Source: Rhodocytophaga aerolata | GTDB taxonomy: Bacteria > Bacteroidota > Bacteroidia > Cytophagales > 172606-1 | NCBI RefSeq assembly: GCF_030503435.1 | Contig: NZ_JAUKPO010000005.1 | Location: 248,001 to 312,000, forward strand | Length of the DNA: 64,000 nt | Direction of reading: 5' to 3' | Part shown: positions 8,036 through 17,709 of the stretch, piece after piece | Numbering within the stretch: the stretch's first letter is position 1 | Layout: the number at the start of each line of letters is the position of its first letter | Program-made: the position numbers and the translations under genes | The notes under the pieces: generated by a model | Told to the model about the DNA's origin: nothing | Database searches by the model: none | What the model saw: the letters and a program-made list of their open reading frames with translations, nothing else

Positions 8036-9031
8036 TTAACGGGCGGCAATAATAAAGCTCAGGCCTATCAGGTAACAGAGGATCATACTGCCCAGAATTA
8101 CACCTGTACCTTTAGGTGCCTGGGCAAATTCTTTCCAGATAAATATACCCCAGATGGCTGCAATAACGGTAGCTCCCTGGCCTAAGCCATACGAAATAGC
8201 AGGACCTGCGGCTCCGGAGGCAATAATATTGAACGACATGCCAATGCACCAGATGATGCCTCCCAATACACCCATTAAATGGTTGCGTATATGCCCTTCA
8301 AAGTAATTTCTATAACTAACCGGCGGGCCATTGAAGGGGCGCTTCATCAGTAAGGTATTAAAAAGTAAATTACTTACTACTATTCCTACAGCAAAAAAGA
8401 ATACAGCGGTATAGGGACTCAACTTTCCTGTCTCCGGAATTTTAAAATTTGTATACATAGAAGCCGCTACATATTTATAAAAATAGCCCATTAATATTCC
8501 GGCCGTTACCGATAACAGGAGTCCTTTAGTAGAAATGCCTTGACTGGAAGAAGCTGCCCGGCGGTAGGCAAACGCATTCAATAGAATGGCTGCGACAACC
8601 AAGGCTACTCCGGTAAACAACAACCCCGAATTTCCGACCGGATTATCGGCATAGTTCACCAGCACACCCAGTACCAGGGCAAGACCAATGCCCACCGGAA
8701 AAGCTACCGACATCCCTGCAATGGAAATAGCTGCGCCTAATAATATGTTTGCTGCATTAAATATAATGCCTCCCAGCAAAGCTGAACCGATATTATTTAT
8801 TGAAGCCTGGCTAATATCCTCTATAAATCCTCTCCCCTCTTCTCCACTACTTCCCAGAGTGAAGGCAAACATCGTAGCCGTTAAAAGAATACCTATGACA
8901 TAATCCCAATAGAAAAGCTCGAACCGCCAATTGGAAGCGGCCAGTTTCTGTGTATTGGCCCATGATCCCCAGCAAAGCATCGTTACAAAACAGAAAATAA
9001 CTGCGTTAGCATACGTATCAATAATAAACAT
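8036..9031 (-). CDS. GRP/RhaT-type sugar (ribose) transporter
   Basis: A 331-residue integral membrane protein with about ten hydrophobic segments, arranged as two five-helix DMT-like repeats. MLCWGSWANTQKLAASNWRFELFYWDY near the N-terminus is characteristic of the GRP (glucose/ribose uptake) transporter family. The second half has GVLGGIIWCIGMSFNIIASG, then GPAISYGLGQGATVIAAIWG. It lies between ribokinase (75 bp) and the nucleoside hydrolases (26 bp), so the inferred job is to import ribose released in the periplasm. A nucleobase or other sugar substrate cannot be excluded. Confidence 0.82.
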   Translation of the reverse strand: MFIIDTYANAVIFCFVTMLCWGSWANTQKLAASNWRFELFYWDYVIGILLTATMFAFTLGSSGEEGRGFIEDISQASINNIGSALLGGIIFNAANILLGAAISIAGMSVAFPVGIGLALVLGVLVNYADNPVGNSGLLFTGVALVVAAILLNAFAYRRAASSSQGISTKGLLLSVTAGILMGYFYKYVAASMYTNFKIPETGKLSPYTAVFFFAVGIVVSNLLFNTLLMKRPFNGPPVSYRNYFEGHIRNHLMGVLGGIIWCIGMSFNIIASGAAGPAISYGLGQGATVIAAIWGIFIWKEFAQAPKGTGVILGSMILCYLIGLSFIIAAR

Positions 9032-9105
9032 AGATAGAGGGAAAGGTTAAAAATTCTTGTTTAAATAGCTACCTGCCAGGCTTTACAAATTGGATGGCTA
9101 TTCAG

Positions 9106-10014
9106 TTATACCTGCTTCAATTCCTGCAAATAAGGAGCAGAAGCCTGGGCACCCAACCGAGTTACAGAAATAGCCGCCGCCCGGCAGGCAAAATTTACAG
9201 CATCTTCTAAAGACTGGCCCTGGGCAATAGCCACTACTAACGCTCCATTAAAAATATCGCCGGCAGCGGTTGTATCTATAGCTTGTACTTTGGGTGCGGC
9301 TATGAGTTTATTGCAGGAATCTGTCAGTACGAAAGCCCCTCTGGGACCAAGCGTGATTACTACTTGCTTTACACCTTTTTCCCGCAAAGCAGTGGCCGCT
9401 TTGGCAGCCGTCTCTTCTTCTGTTACCCGGATACCAGTTAGTATTTCGGCCTCCGTTTCGTTGGGTGTAATAAGATACAGGTGCTTAAATAGTTCTTCTG
9501 GCAATGCCTGGGCAGGAGCCGGGTTTAGCACTACTTTTTTTCCCAATTCTCCAAGCTTCTTTATGGCATAATGTACGGTTGAAAGGGGTATTTCCAGTTG
9601 CAGCAAGACTATATCCACTGTCTCCATCTCCCGCATTGCCTCGTCTATATCTTCTTGTTTCAGCTGTGCATTCGCCCCTGGCGCTACGGCTATTATATTT
9701 TCACCAGCTTCATCTACCATAATAAGCGCCACTCCGGATGGATGATCTGGGTCGGTGTGTATATACCTGGTGTGGATGCCTTCTTTAGTAAATTGTTCGA
9801 TGGCTTGTTTGCCAAACACATCGTTGCCGGTGCGGGCTACAAAAAACACCTCACCTCCCAAACGGGCGGCCGCCACTGCCTGATTAGCCCCCTTACCTCC
9901 GGGAAACAGATGAAATTCTCCACCAAGGATGGTTTCGCCCGGAGAAGGAAGCTTTTGGGCTTTAATAACCATGTCCGTATTGGAACTGCCGATTACCATA
10001 ATTTTTCCTGGCAT
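9106..10014 (-). CDS. rbsK: Ribokinase
   Basis: A 302-residue PfkB-family kinase that phosphorylates D-ribose to ribose-5-phosphate in the cytoplasm. The PfkB-1 signature is GGKGANQAVAAARLGG (about residues 39-54). Substrate-binding NTDMVIKAQKLPSPGET is at the N-terminus. The C-terminal ATP/anion-hole motif is DTTAAGDIFNGALVVA, with catalytic Asp in AAGD. Length and both signatures match RbsK well. It is the first gene of the minus-strand operon rbsK-transporter-two nucleoside hydrolases, which supports ribose rather than another sugar as substrate. Confidence 0.9.
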   Translation of the reverse strand: MPGKIMVIGSSNTDMVIKAQKLPSPGETILGGEFHLFPGGKGANQAVAAARLGGEVFFVARTGNDVFGKQAIEQFTKEGIHTRYIHTDPDHPSGVALIMVDEAGENIIAVAPGANAQLKQEDIDEAMREMETVDIVLLQLEIPLSTVHYAIKKLGELGKKVVLNPAPAQALPEELFKHLYLITPNETEAEILTGIRVTEEETAAKAATALREKGVKQVVITLGPRGAFVLTDSCNKLIAAPKVQAIDTTAAGDIFNGALVVAIAQGQSLEDAVNFACRAAAISVTRLGAQASAPYLQELKQV

Positions 10015-10035
10015 GCGATCATTAAGTTAGAAATG

Positions 10036-10066
10036 AAAATTTATATTTTTGTATTGAATAATCCAA
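10036..10066 (-). promoter_or_regulatory. Promoter of the rbsK operon
   Basis: Read on the minus strand, TTG (10066-10064) and TAAATTTT (10043-10036, 7/8 to TAnnTTTG) are 20 nt apart. The predicted start is near 10030, leaving a 15-nt leader before the rbsK ATG at 10014. Confidence 0.4.
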
Positions 10067-10132
10067 TCGTATAGTAGCTCTGTAGTACATCTATTTTTTT
10101 CCGGGGCGAACACAGAAGTTTAGGGAATGGAG

Positions 10133-10163
10133 TTTTTACCCAAACTTATAAAAGTTACTTTCG
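10133..10163 (+). promoter_or_regulatory. Probable promoter of the heme catalase gene
   Basis: TACTTTCG at 10156-10163 (7/8 to TAnnTTTG) has TTT at 10133-10135, exactly 20 nt upstream. The predicted start is near 10168, which lies after the upstream in-frame ATG at 10127 and so favours the ATG at 10196 as the translation start. Confidence 0.35.
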
Positions 10164-10195
10164 TAAATTATCAATCACATCAACCACCAAACAGC

Positions 10196-11845
10196 ATGAA
10201 TAAAAATAATAATGGAAACCATAACGGTAAAAAAAGCAATGGAAAAGCCGTTACCGGAGCCCCATCTAACACACTTACTACACGTCAGGGGCACCCGGTG
10301 TACGACAACCAGAATATCCGGACGGTGGGTAACCGTGGCCCAGCTACCATGGAGAATTATCCGTTCATTGAAAAGATTTCACATTTTGACCGTGAACGTA
10401 TTCCGGAACGAGTCGTTCATGCCAGAGGAGCAGGTGCCCATGGTGTTTTTGAAGCGTATGGCAAAGTAGGTGACCAGCCAATAGCCAAGTATACCAGAGC
10501 CAAACTATTCCAGGAAAAAGGAAAACAAACACCTGTATTTGTACGCTTTTCTACGGTTGGCCATCCTTCCGGTTCACCTGAAACCCTCCGCGACCCACGT
10601 GGTTTTGCAGTAAAATTTTATACCGAAGACGGCAACTGGGATTTGGTAGGTAATAACCTGAAAATATTCTTTATCCGGGATGCGATGAAGTTCCCAGATT
10701 TAATTCACTCACAAAAACCAGATCCGGTAACCAATATCCAGAGTGGCGAACGTATTTTCGATTTCATTGCTAATACGCCGGAATCCACTCATATGGCTAC
10801 TTTTTTATTCTCTCCCTGGGGTATTCCGGCTAACTACCGTCAAATGCAAGGCTCAGGCGTAAATACCTATAAATGGGTGAATAAAGATGGCGAAGCAGTG
10901 CTGGTAAAATATCATTGGGAACCCATGAAGCAAGGAATACGCAACCTGACTCAGAAAGAAGCGGAAGAAATACAAGGAAAAAACTTCAACCATGCTACCC
11001 AGGATTTGTATGAAGCCATTGAAAAGGGCGACTATCCGGAATGGGAACTTTGCGTGCAGATTTTGAGTGACGACGATCACCCGGAACTAGACTTTGATCC
11101 GCTGGATGATACAAAACTTTGGCCAAAAGAGCAGTTTCCCTGGTTGCCAGTAGGCAAAATGACGCTGAACCGTAACCCGGTTGACTATTTCAATGAAGTG
11201 GAATTATCTGCTTTTGGAACAGGTGTATTAGTGGACGGGCTTGATTTCTCCGATGATAAAATGCTGCAAGGCCGTACATTCTCTTACTCCGATACCCAGC
11301 GTTACCGGATTGGTGCCAACTACCTGCAATTGCCTATTAATGCTCCAAAAATACCAGTAGCCACTAATCAGCGAGGTGGCCAGATGGCGTACAGAACAGA
11401 TTTTGCTGAAGGTCAGAATATACATATTAACTATGAACCTTCTTTCCTGGGAGGATTAAAAGAAGCACCCAAGGCAGGTAAAGATTATACTCCCCGGTAC
11501 GATGCGAATTTAGTACGCCAGAAAATTGACCGCACCAATGACTTTAAGCAAGCTGGCGAAACGTACAGAAATTTTGAAGAATGGGAACGTGAAGACCTGA
11601 TTTCAAACTTATCTAATACATTAGCCGCCTGCGATAAACGCATTCAGGATAAAATGGTTGAGCACTTTACACTTGCCGATAAAGATTACGGGCGCAGAGT
11701 AGCTGAAGGAATTAAACAGGCAATGGAAAAGATGATGCAAATGAAAGAAAAAACAGCAGGAACCGATGGCCCACTGGGCAATACCTCTTCCAAAGAAGGT
11801 GTGGAACAAGCCAAAAAAGTATCGCATCCGGCTAAGCCTTATTAA
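10196..11845 (+). CDS. katA: Monofunctional heme catalase
   Basis: A 549-residue catalase that converts hydrogen peroxide to water and oxygen. The distal His75 lies in [12 protein letters not shown], the distal Asn in [13 protein letters not shown], and the proximal heme Tyr in [32 protein letters not shown] is the conserved heme-pocket region. The ATG at 10196 is preferred over an in-frame ATG at 10127, because the -7 box at 10156 lies between them and catalases usually have a short polar Asn/Lys-rich start like [13 protein letters not shown]. No signal peptide is seen. A clear terminator follows. A manganese catalase of unrelated fold is encoded at 50828. Confidence 0.93.
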   Translation: MNKNNNGNHNGKKSNGKAVTGAPSNTLTTRQGHPVYDNQNIRTVGNRGPATMENYPFIEKISHFDRERIPERVVHARGAGAHGVFEAYGKVGDQPIAKYTRAKLFQEKGKQTPVFVRFSTVGHPSGSPETLRDPRGFAVKFYTEDGNWDLVGNNLKIFFIRDAMKFPDLIHSQKPDPVTNIQSGERIFDFIANTPESTHMATFLFSPWGIPANYRQMQGSGVNTYKWVNKDGEAVLVKYHWEPMKQGIRNLTQKEAEEIQGKNFNHATQDLYEAIEKGDYPEWELCVQILSDDDHPELDFDPLDDTKLWPKEQFPWLPVGKMTLNRNPVDYFNEVELSAFGTGVLVDGLDFSDDKMLQGRTFSYSDTQRYRIGANYLQLPINAPKIPVATNQRGGQMAYRTDFAEGQNIHINYEPSFLGGLKEAPKAGKDYTPRYDANLVRQKIDRTNDFKQAGETYRNFEEWEREDLISNLSNTLAACDKRIQDKMVEHFTLADKDYGRRVAEGIKQAMEKMMQMKEKTAGTDGPLGNTSSKEGVEQAKKVSHPAKPY

Positions 11846-11871
11846 ATGCATACCACAAAGTAAAAAAGCTA

Positions 11872-11903
11872 AAAGAACAGCCCGTCGAAGGCTGTTCTTT
11901 TTT
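11872..11903 (+). terminator. Terminator of the heme catalase gene
   Basis: An 11-bp perfect stem (11872-11882 with 11890-11900), a 7-nt loop and a run of T make a textbook intrinsic terminator 27 nt after the stop codon. Confidence 0.85.
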
Positions 11904-12014
11904 ATTTCTGTGCTTTGACAGGGTTAGTAATAGTAACCTAACCCAGCCATAACCTCACTTATCGGATCGGAAGGTAAACTGCTGCCAGATAAGTTTAGCC
12001 GGGCGTTTGCTTCT

Positions 12015-12539
12015 TTACAACAACAAACTGGCTACTTCTTGCCAGTTATTTACCCTAGGCGTCCATTTTTCATGCACATTATGGGGTGAGGTGAATAAAA
12101 TGCCCTGCCCGGAAAATCTGGCAAAATGCTTTACATGATCGTCTATCAGATAATCGGCCTGAATGATGCTTTTATCGCCGCAGAAAACAATATGTGTCCA
12201 GGGAATAAACGGGAAGTGTATTTTCAACCATTCATATTTGTGTACAAACGAAGTAGGAAACTCCATAGCTGCCGTCGTAATAAATATCTCGTACTTCTTA
12301 GCTAATGCTTGTATTACTTCCTGGCTGCCTTCTATTACAGCCATGTCTTTAAAAAAGCCGTCCGTATGCAAGTATTGAACAATATGTTCCCGGTGCTCTG
12401 GGGTAACTGCTTCTCTAAAGTATTTTCCATGTAATTCGCTGGGTAAAATCCGTGTGGCAAAATCTCTTTCATACCATTCTGAAAACCGAAGATTTGCATC
12501 GGCTATTACCTCATCCATATCTATAGCAATTCTTTTCAT
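12015..12539 (-). CDS. 5'(3')-deoxyribonucleotidase, NT5C type
   Basis: A 174-residue HAD-superfamily phosphatase of the 5'-nucleotidase C (NT5C) type that dephosphorylates (deoxy)ribonucleoside monophosphates. Motif I is IAIDMDEVIADAN with the nucleophile and acid Asp pair DMDEV. Motif II is at ITTAAMEFP, and the Lys/Asp motifs are in WTHIVFCGDKSIIQADYLIDDHVKHFARF. The length is normal for the bacterial family. It is monocistronic and convergent with the catalase gene, and its role in nucleotide pool balance is inferred. No signal peptide is present. Confidence 0.85.
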   Translation of the reverse strand: MKRIAIDMDEVIADANLRFSEWYERDFATRILPSELHGKYFREAVTPEHREHIVQYLHTDGFFKDMAVIEGSQEVIQALAKKYEIFITTAAMEFPTSFVHKYEWLKIHFPFIPWTHIVFCGDKSIIQADYLIDDHVKHFARFSGQGILFTSPHNVHEKWTPRVNNWQEVASLLL

Positions 12540-12765
12540 AAGCTACGAGTCTTGGTATCTGTTTTAGGTATCAATAACATTGATATCCAGAAAGCTTTCC
12601 CAGTTTGCTTCCTTCTGCAAGTTTACTGGTACTAACAGATACTATAAAGTTTTCGGCTACTTATTTTATCAGACTTGGCTATATTTTTCTGCCAATTGTA
12701 TGGAATTCTATTCTGTAAAAAGCTTGTGTAAAGACTTTTTATGTGTTTACTATCAGTTACAATAG

Positions 12766-13656
12766 TTACCGATTTACAGGTTTTATAAGCTCTTCTATAA
12801 AACTCTCCGGAACTCTGGGGGTGGCCCCACGTTGGGTGGCTACATAAGCCCCGGCTGCGCAAGCATATGGCAAGGCTTCTGCCGGCGTTTTTCCCTGCAA
12901 ATATTGATGTAGAAAAGCAGCCAGAAAAGCATCGCCGCTACCAATGGTATCTTTAACCGTAACTTTAAATCCCGGATGTTCACTATAGCCGTCTTTCGTT
13001 AAACAAGAGGCACCATTTTCGCCTCTGGTGACCAATATCAGCGGTATATTTAATAGCTTCCTGATGTACTCCATATTTGCCTTTTCATCAGCGGATATTC
13101 CATACCAACCGGCTATTTCTGCTAATTCATGGTGGTTCATTTTTATGATGTCTGCAAAAGGAAGTAGCTCTTTTATCCCTTCAGCACTATAATGCGGAGA
13201 ACGCAGGTTAACGTCGAAAACTTTTAGGCTTGCCTTGGGTAGGTATTTCAACAGCGTTTGGCGGGTAGTAGGATTGCGTGAAGCCAGGCTCCCATAAATA
13301 AATACATTACTTTCTTCTATAACCTGCGCTAAGGCATCCTCATAGCGGATATAATCCCAGGCTACTGGGTCCACAATAGTGTAGATTACATGCGTGCTTT
13401 CGCTTACATCTGCCTCAACTATACCAGTTTGGTATGTGTCGTCTTGCTGTATGTAAGCAGTAGAGACACCTTTTTCCTGTAAAAATGCCAGAAGTTTAGT
13501 TCCAGCGGCATCTTTGCCAACCCGGCTAACCACTACAGGAGAATGACCATAGTAGTTCAGGTGGATAGCTACATTCATAGGGGCACCACCGGGTACAGCT
13601 CCATCCGGAAGTACATCAAACAAAGTTTCGCCAAAACAGATGATGGTAGGTTGCAT
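12766..13656 (-). CDS. PfkB-family carbohydrate kinase (fructokinase-like)
   Basis: A 296-residue PfkB-fold sugar kinase. The start IICFGETLFDVLPDGAVPGGAPMNVAIHLNYYG is typical of bacterial fructokinases, and the C-terminal DTIGSGDAFLAAFLHQYLQGK holds the catalytic GAGD-type Asp (GSGD). NLRSPHYS is the usual substrate/linker region. The most likely reaction is fructose to fructose-6-phosphate with ATP, but sugar specificity in this group is not safe from sequence. It is a single gene, 226 bp upstream (in map order) of the nucleotidase, with an inverted repeat in its upstream region. Confidence 0.82.
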   Translation of the reverse strand: MQPTIICFGETLFDVLPDGAVPGGAPMNVAIHLNYYGHSPVVVSRVGKDAAGTKLLAFLQEKGVSTAYIQQDDTYQTGIVEADVSESTHVIYTIVDPVAWDYIRYEDALAQVIEESNVFIYGSLASRNPTTRQTLLKYLPKASLKVFDVNLRSPHYSAEGIKELLPFADIIKMNHHELAEIAGWYGISADEKANMEYIRKLLNIPLILVTRGENGASCLTKDGYSEHPGFKVTVKDTIGSGDAFLAAFLHQYLQGKTPAEALPYACAAGAYVATQRGATPRVPESFIEELIKPVNR

Positions 13657-14285
13657 GGTATGAGTAATTAGTGTTCTACTGTTGACCTTTGCCTATTAAA
13701 ATTATTCAGTATAGGCAATGCTTTTGATTGGAAAATCTCTTGCACGCTTATATTCCAATAGCATAAGATAAGCAAATTCAGCCTTGTATAGCTATATATC
13801 TGGCAAAACCATTTTTGCTACCAACAAATAGCATATCTGCACAAGCCACAGTATTTTGGGCAGTAAAAGGCTAAACTGTTCATTTGCAAAGGTTAGCAAC
13901 GTAATATTTAAGCACGATGTAAGGGTTACTTTTCGCAAAAACATCGAATGAATGCTAACTTACTTAAACAATATTAATAAAATTAAAATTATTATAACTT
14001 TAATACTAAATCAATCTTCTTACAAGAATTTATAGTAAACACCCGTGTAAAAGTACTTAGCTGAATAAAGAATCATTTTTATAGTAAGATTGAGCAGATT
14101 GTACACGAGAATATTATTTATATAATTCTATTTTATCTAAAAATCGTATAAAATTTTACGTAAGTCTGCCACCTAAATATGGCTATTTTACGTATAGAGC
14201 TATACAAACTGATTAACTTCAGAAACTTGTAATAAAACCAACAAACTAAAAAATTAACCCATACAAAATTACTTTAACTTCGGAT
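13657..14285. other. AT-rich gene-free stretch with repeats
   Basis: About 630 bp without a credible gene. It contains an inverted repeat TTGCCTAT-N14-ATAGGCAA (13689-13696 and 13711-13718) just upstream of the fructokinase start. A direct repeat TTTTACGTA (14155-14163 and 14187-14195, 32 nt apart, three helical turns) lies upstream of the small ORF at 14286. Both could be protein-binding sites, but the lengths allow chance. Confidence 0.4.
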
Positions 14286-14477
14286 ATGAAACGATTAGAT
14301 TTAAATGAATCCGCCATAACTCCTATTTATACAAAGCCCACACTTGAGCTTACGATAGACAGTTATAATACACAGGTTCAGCCTTTAACAGATTTAATGG
14401 TAGAAATCATTACTTTTCAGCTGAATGAACTTGCTTTATTCTCTAACCTGGAAATCCATAAGAATTCATTAAATTAA
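14286..14477 (+). CDS. Small unknown protein (63 residues)
   Basis: An ATG-started frame beginning MKRLDLNESAITPIYTKPTL, with an acidic middle (TIDSYNTQVQPLTDLMVEIIT) and an amphipathic C-terminus; no signal peptide, Cys or membrane segment. It resembles nothing I recognise. In favour of a real gene are the isolated position, a long AT-rich upstream region with repeated TTTTACGTA elements, and a very strong terminator hairpin 44 nt after the stop. Against are the small size and no visible homology. A short peptide precursor or regulator is possible but unproven. Confidence 0.45.
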   Translation: MKRLDLNESAITPIYTKPTLELTIDSYNTQVQPLTDLMVEIITFQLNELALFSNLEIHKNSLN

Positions 14478-14520
14478 CTAAATGCTGTTTTAATTGGCTA
14501 TTAGGCAGCCTAACCACTGC

Positions 14521-14566
14521 TTAAACATAAAAAGCGTATACCTGTGTATACGCTTTTTATGTTTAA
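14521..14566 (+). terminator. 21-bp perfect hairpin terminator
   Basis: Arms 14521-14541 and 14546-14566 are perfectly complementary over 21 bp with a 4-nt loop (CTGT). A-rich and T-rich arm ends make it able to terminate in both directions. It closes the transcription unit of the small ORF at 14286. Confidence 0.8.
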
Positions 14567-14658
14567 AATTTATTTTTTTCTCCGTTAACTTCTGGACCCA
14601 AAATTGCTACTTATTCTACTATTATGGATTTGATTTCATAATGCAAAAGTGTATATTT

Positions 14659-14693
14659 ATAAAGGCCTTTATCCGTGATAGAGGCTTTTTTTA
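14659..14693 (+). terminator. Second terminator-like hairpin
   Basis: An imperfect stem (AAAGGCCT against AGAGGCTTT) followed by seven T lies about 100 nt after the 21-bp hairpin. The rest of 14567-14894 shows no gene; a 91-codon frame across it runs through the hairpin and is not believed. Confidence 0.4.
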
Positions 14694-14894
14694 TGGATTC
14701 TACCTTCTGCTTAATCATTGCTCTCCCCCCCTTTCAATCGTGCTTTCGAGTAAGTATACTAATTGCTAGCTAAAGCCCCAGGTAGGAAATAAACTAACTC
14801 ATACCAATTCGCTTGAAGAAATCCACTAACAGTTATTGATTCGCCTAAGTCTATATAGCTTGCTGATGTGTACCCCACTTCTATGAGAGCCATT

Positions 14895-16148
14895 TTATTT
14901 TAACTTCTGGCTATGATCATTAGGAAAATCCTCACCACTCCATATTTTTTGAGCACTCCATTTAACCGGGGCATCTGCCCAGAAAGGATCTGTAGCAGGT
15001 AAGCCCAGAGGCAAGAAAATAGCCGTACATAAATATAGGCTACCTTGGTTATTATATGAATCAGCAATATCCGGCTGTTCGCCATATAGGCCAATGGTGA
15101 GCCAACCGTTCCTATAAGTAGTAGGGCTCCCAAGTGTTTTTTTAATAACAGCTGTCAGCGCGCACCGCACTTGTGCTGGGGACAATTGAGCTGGCAAGGC
15201 TTTACGCCAGGCCATATCAGCCAAGTGGTGAAAAGCGGCACCGCGGTAAACCAGAGACCGGCCGATAGCCGGAAAACTGCCGTCAGAATGGATTACCCGT
15301 TCCTGAATTACTGCATAACGTTCATTACGTTTCCTGATATTAGCAGCCATTTGATTATAGCTATTGGTCTTTGTGGCAATTGTTTCGGTTATGGCTGCCA
15401 GAAAAGGATGAATAACATAGCTATTGTAGTAGTCAAAAGCAAAACTCTCCCCATCTGAGTACATCCCATCTCCTACATACCACTGTTCATGTTGTTGCAA
15501 GGCATAGTCTACCCGCATTGGGTCCCACTCGTAGCCATACTTGCAGAAGAAAGCCTCTGTCATGGCAGAAAACAGCAGCCAATTAGAAAACGCCGGCTTG
15601 AATTTCCGCGTAGCTTTTAAAGAAGCTACCAATCGGTGCTTGTCAGGTTCACTCAGGTTTTCCCACAACCAGGGTGCCCGGATGAATGCATACGCCAGAA
15701 AAGACGCATCTACCAGCTGCTGGCCGGCAATGTCAAAACGCATGTAATCCTTAGCTGTAGAATCCAGGGCATGGGTTAGCCCCTGAAGTACCCACTGCCT
15801 GTACTGATTCCGTAGGGCTACTTCCTGAGCATTGCCACCTTCCAGTTGCAGCCAGGGAGCAATGCCACTCAACACGCGGCCAATCACTTCCAGGTATTGC
15901 ACTTGGATGCGCTGCTCTCTGTTGTCAATCCTTTTAGAAGTAATCTGCGGCATTACTATCCGCAAACTATCCTGCGCCAGACTATATAAAACAGGCCTAA
16001 CCATTTTGTCCATTTCCTGCAACCACATTTCCCGGTCTTTCAGTTCTTGCTTATTGGCAGAGGTTCTTTTCCGTTGAGCATAGGTTTGCGTAAATGAAAA
16101 AGCCATGAGCAGGGAGAATAGCAGGAGCGGACGGAGCAAAGTAGCCAT
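14895..16148 (-). CDS. Exported DUF2264 domain protein
   Basis: A 417-residue protein with a Sec signal peptide (MATLLRPLLLFSLLMAFSFTQTYA) and a full DUF2264 domain. Seen are REMWLQEMDKMVRPVLYSL at the start, GRVLSGIAPWLQLEG, the SNWLLFSAMTEAFFCKYG segment and the characteristic VGDGMYSDGESFAFDYYNSYVIHPFL, then GRSLVYRGAAFHHLADMAW. The fold is an (alpha/alpha) barrel found near polysaccharide-degrading genes in Bacteroidota, so a carbohydrate-active role is likely, but the activity is not established. It is monocistronic. Gene length is normal for the single-domain members. Confidence 0.85.
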   Translation of the reverse strand: MATLLRPLLLFSLLMAFSFTQTYAQRKRTSANKQELKDREMWLQEMDKMVRPVLYSLAQDSLRIVMPQITSKRIDNREQRIQVQYLEVIGRVLSGIAPWLQLEGGNAQEVALRNQYRQWVLQGLTHALDSTAKDYMRFDIAGQQLVDASFLAYAFIRAPWLWENLSEPDKHRLVASLKATRKFKPAFSNWLLFSAMTEAFFCKYGYEWDPMRVDYALQQHEQWYVGDGMYSDGESFAFDYYNSYVIHPFLAAITETIATKTNSYNQMAANIRKRNERYAVIQERVIHSDGSFPAIGRSLVYRGAAFHHLADMAWRKALPAQLSPAQVRCALTAVIKKTLGSPTTYRNGWLTIGLYGEQPDIADSYNNQGSLYLCTAIFLPLGLPATDPFWADAPVKWSAQKIWSGEDFPNDHSQKLK

Positions 16149-16485
16149 AAAGAATCAGGAAGGTGTATACGCTGTTAAACTTGTCAAAATAAAGCAATAA
16201 AGATAAACTAGCAACTATTCTCCCGAATAGGTAACCCTCTGGGTAAAAATAGCCTTCTTTTATTCCCCTTTGTACCGATTATAAATGTATAAGTGGATAA
16301 AAATCAAGCGTTTTAGCAACATAAAAAATGGCATTTTCGAAATACATTTTGCGGTAAATTTCTATTTCTTTCTTAGTAAACCTTCATTTAATTATATTTT
16401 GTCTCATAACTATCCTATAACTTAATTCACTAAATCAGGGTATACATACCTTATTTAATTTGGTGAGGTAGATAAATAACGAACT

Positions 16486-16725
16486 ATGAGATTATTGGAG
16501 ATAGTAACCGAATTAGCTTTATGCAAAAAACGATTAAAGCAACGGACAGAGGAAGTAGGGAAACTAGACAGTAATTCTTTGAAACATGATATTTTGTTGA
16601 TGGAAATAGAAATACTGCGGATGTTGATTGATAATTTACAAGGGATGTTAAACAAACATATGCAGCTGAAAATAAACCGGAAAACCCGCAAAGCTGTTTT
16701 TGCAATTAAGCCTACGATTAATTAG
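16486..16725 (+). CDS. Small helical hypothetical protein
   Basis: A 79-residue basic protein, MRLLEIVTELALCKKRLKQR and onward, with a long heptad-like helix (residues 1-60) rich in Leu, Glu and Lys, suggesting a coiled coil, and a basic tail. No known family is recognised. GGTGAGG at 16460-16467 could serve as a ribosome-binding site, and a 7/8 -7 box (TTAATTTG) sits just upstream. It stands alone between two larger transcription units, so evidence for expression is thin. Confidence 0.45.
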   Translation: MRLLEIVTELALCKKRLKQRTEEVGKLDSNSLKHDILLMEIEILRMLIDNLQGMLNKHMQLKINRKTRKAVFAIKPTIN

Positions 16726-17709
16726 GCAAGTAGCTGGCAAGGTTAGCCAGCAGTAAACAAATTGACAAGGAGTATATCCAGGTAACTTATGTGATCTGCT
16801 GAAAAACCGTTCCGGACATATAACTCAACAGCATATTCAATAGAAAATTATTAAATAGGCTGAATGAGTGGTTTTACTACTTATTTGTCTGTAAGTGACT
16901 TCACCTATCTGGAAGGTTTGGAGTACGCGTATCCGTCCAACAAATTAGTTAAGTGAAATACCTACTTTTAGCCACAAATACCAGCATTCCTTTCAGGCAT
17001 AGTAGCCTGTGAAGGCTATCGGCTATGATACCTCACATCAATTATAGCAAATTGGCTACCTGTTGAGGCAGTAAAATACCAGGCAGAAAACTGATACATT
17101 TAGGGTGATATATTTTATCCCATCGCTTTGAAATAATAGGATATTATTGTAATTTAAAACAATCAGCTCCATCCAGCTAAATAAAATCAAAGTAAGAAAA
17201 ATCTGCTTTTTAGAGGTCGGCTCACCAAATGAGTAGCCCTCTGTAAAACAGTATCTTCTTAGTTCATACAGCAGGTAACACAAGTAAACGTGTAAAATTT
17301 CTTTACTTATTTGTATACATATTCAGTACAAATGGTTAGATATTCTCTTACTCAGTGGGCAGCACTATACTATAACTCATACACTTTTGAGACTTTTCGA
17401 GAGATAACACTAGCTATTTTTTTACAGATATCTTATTTATACAGGTATCTTGTTTATATTAATCACTGGTTACTCATCTACATGCCGGGGCATACTTTAG
17501 TTAATGAATAGGAACTGCCGCTTGTTGAAAATGCCCGTTGTCAAAACCCTAGCCGATGTAGTTGAAGTATGCCTGTATGGGTTGATTTAACCACATACGT
17601 TAGCTGGTATTATGCCCTAATTTCTGTAGATGCTGTCATGAACACAGAATTTATGCGACTGTAGTATTTGGGTTAGCCATCATTCATAAACCACTTTAAT
17701 ATCTATTAT
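16726..17709. other. Long gene-free interval
   Basis: Nearly 1 kb without a believable gene. Two frames of 66 and 75 codons are AT-driven, lack family resemblance and have biased aromatic composition. A short imperfect hairpin occurs near 16989-17015 (CCTTTCAGGC against GCCTGTGAAGG). Otherwise I see nothing beyond the likely control region of the large secreted protein gene. Confidence 0.4.

Noticed and set aside
14494-14769. 91-codon plus-strand frame rich in Phe, Tyr and Cys
   Set aside because: It runs through the perfect 21-bp terminator hairpin and a second terminator-like hairpin, has very biased composition and no family resemblance.
16455-17511. Minus- and plus-strand frames of 66-78 codons in the AT-rich interval
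   Set aside because: Composition is driven by AT-rich DNA, there are no family features, and two of them are antisense to the small helical gene.
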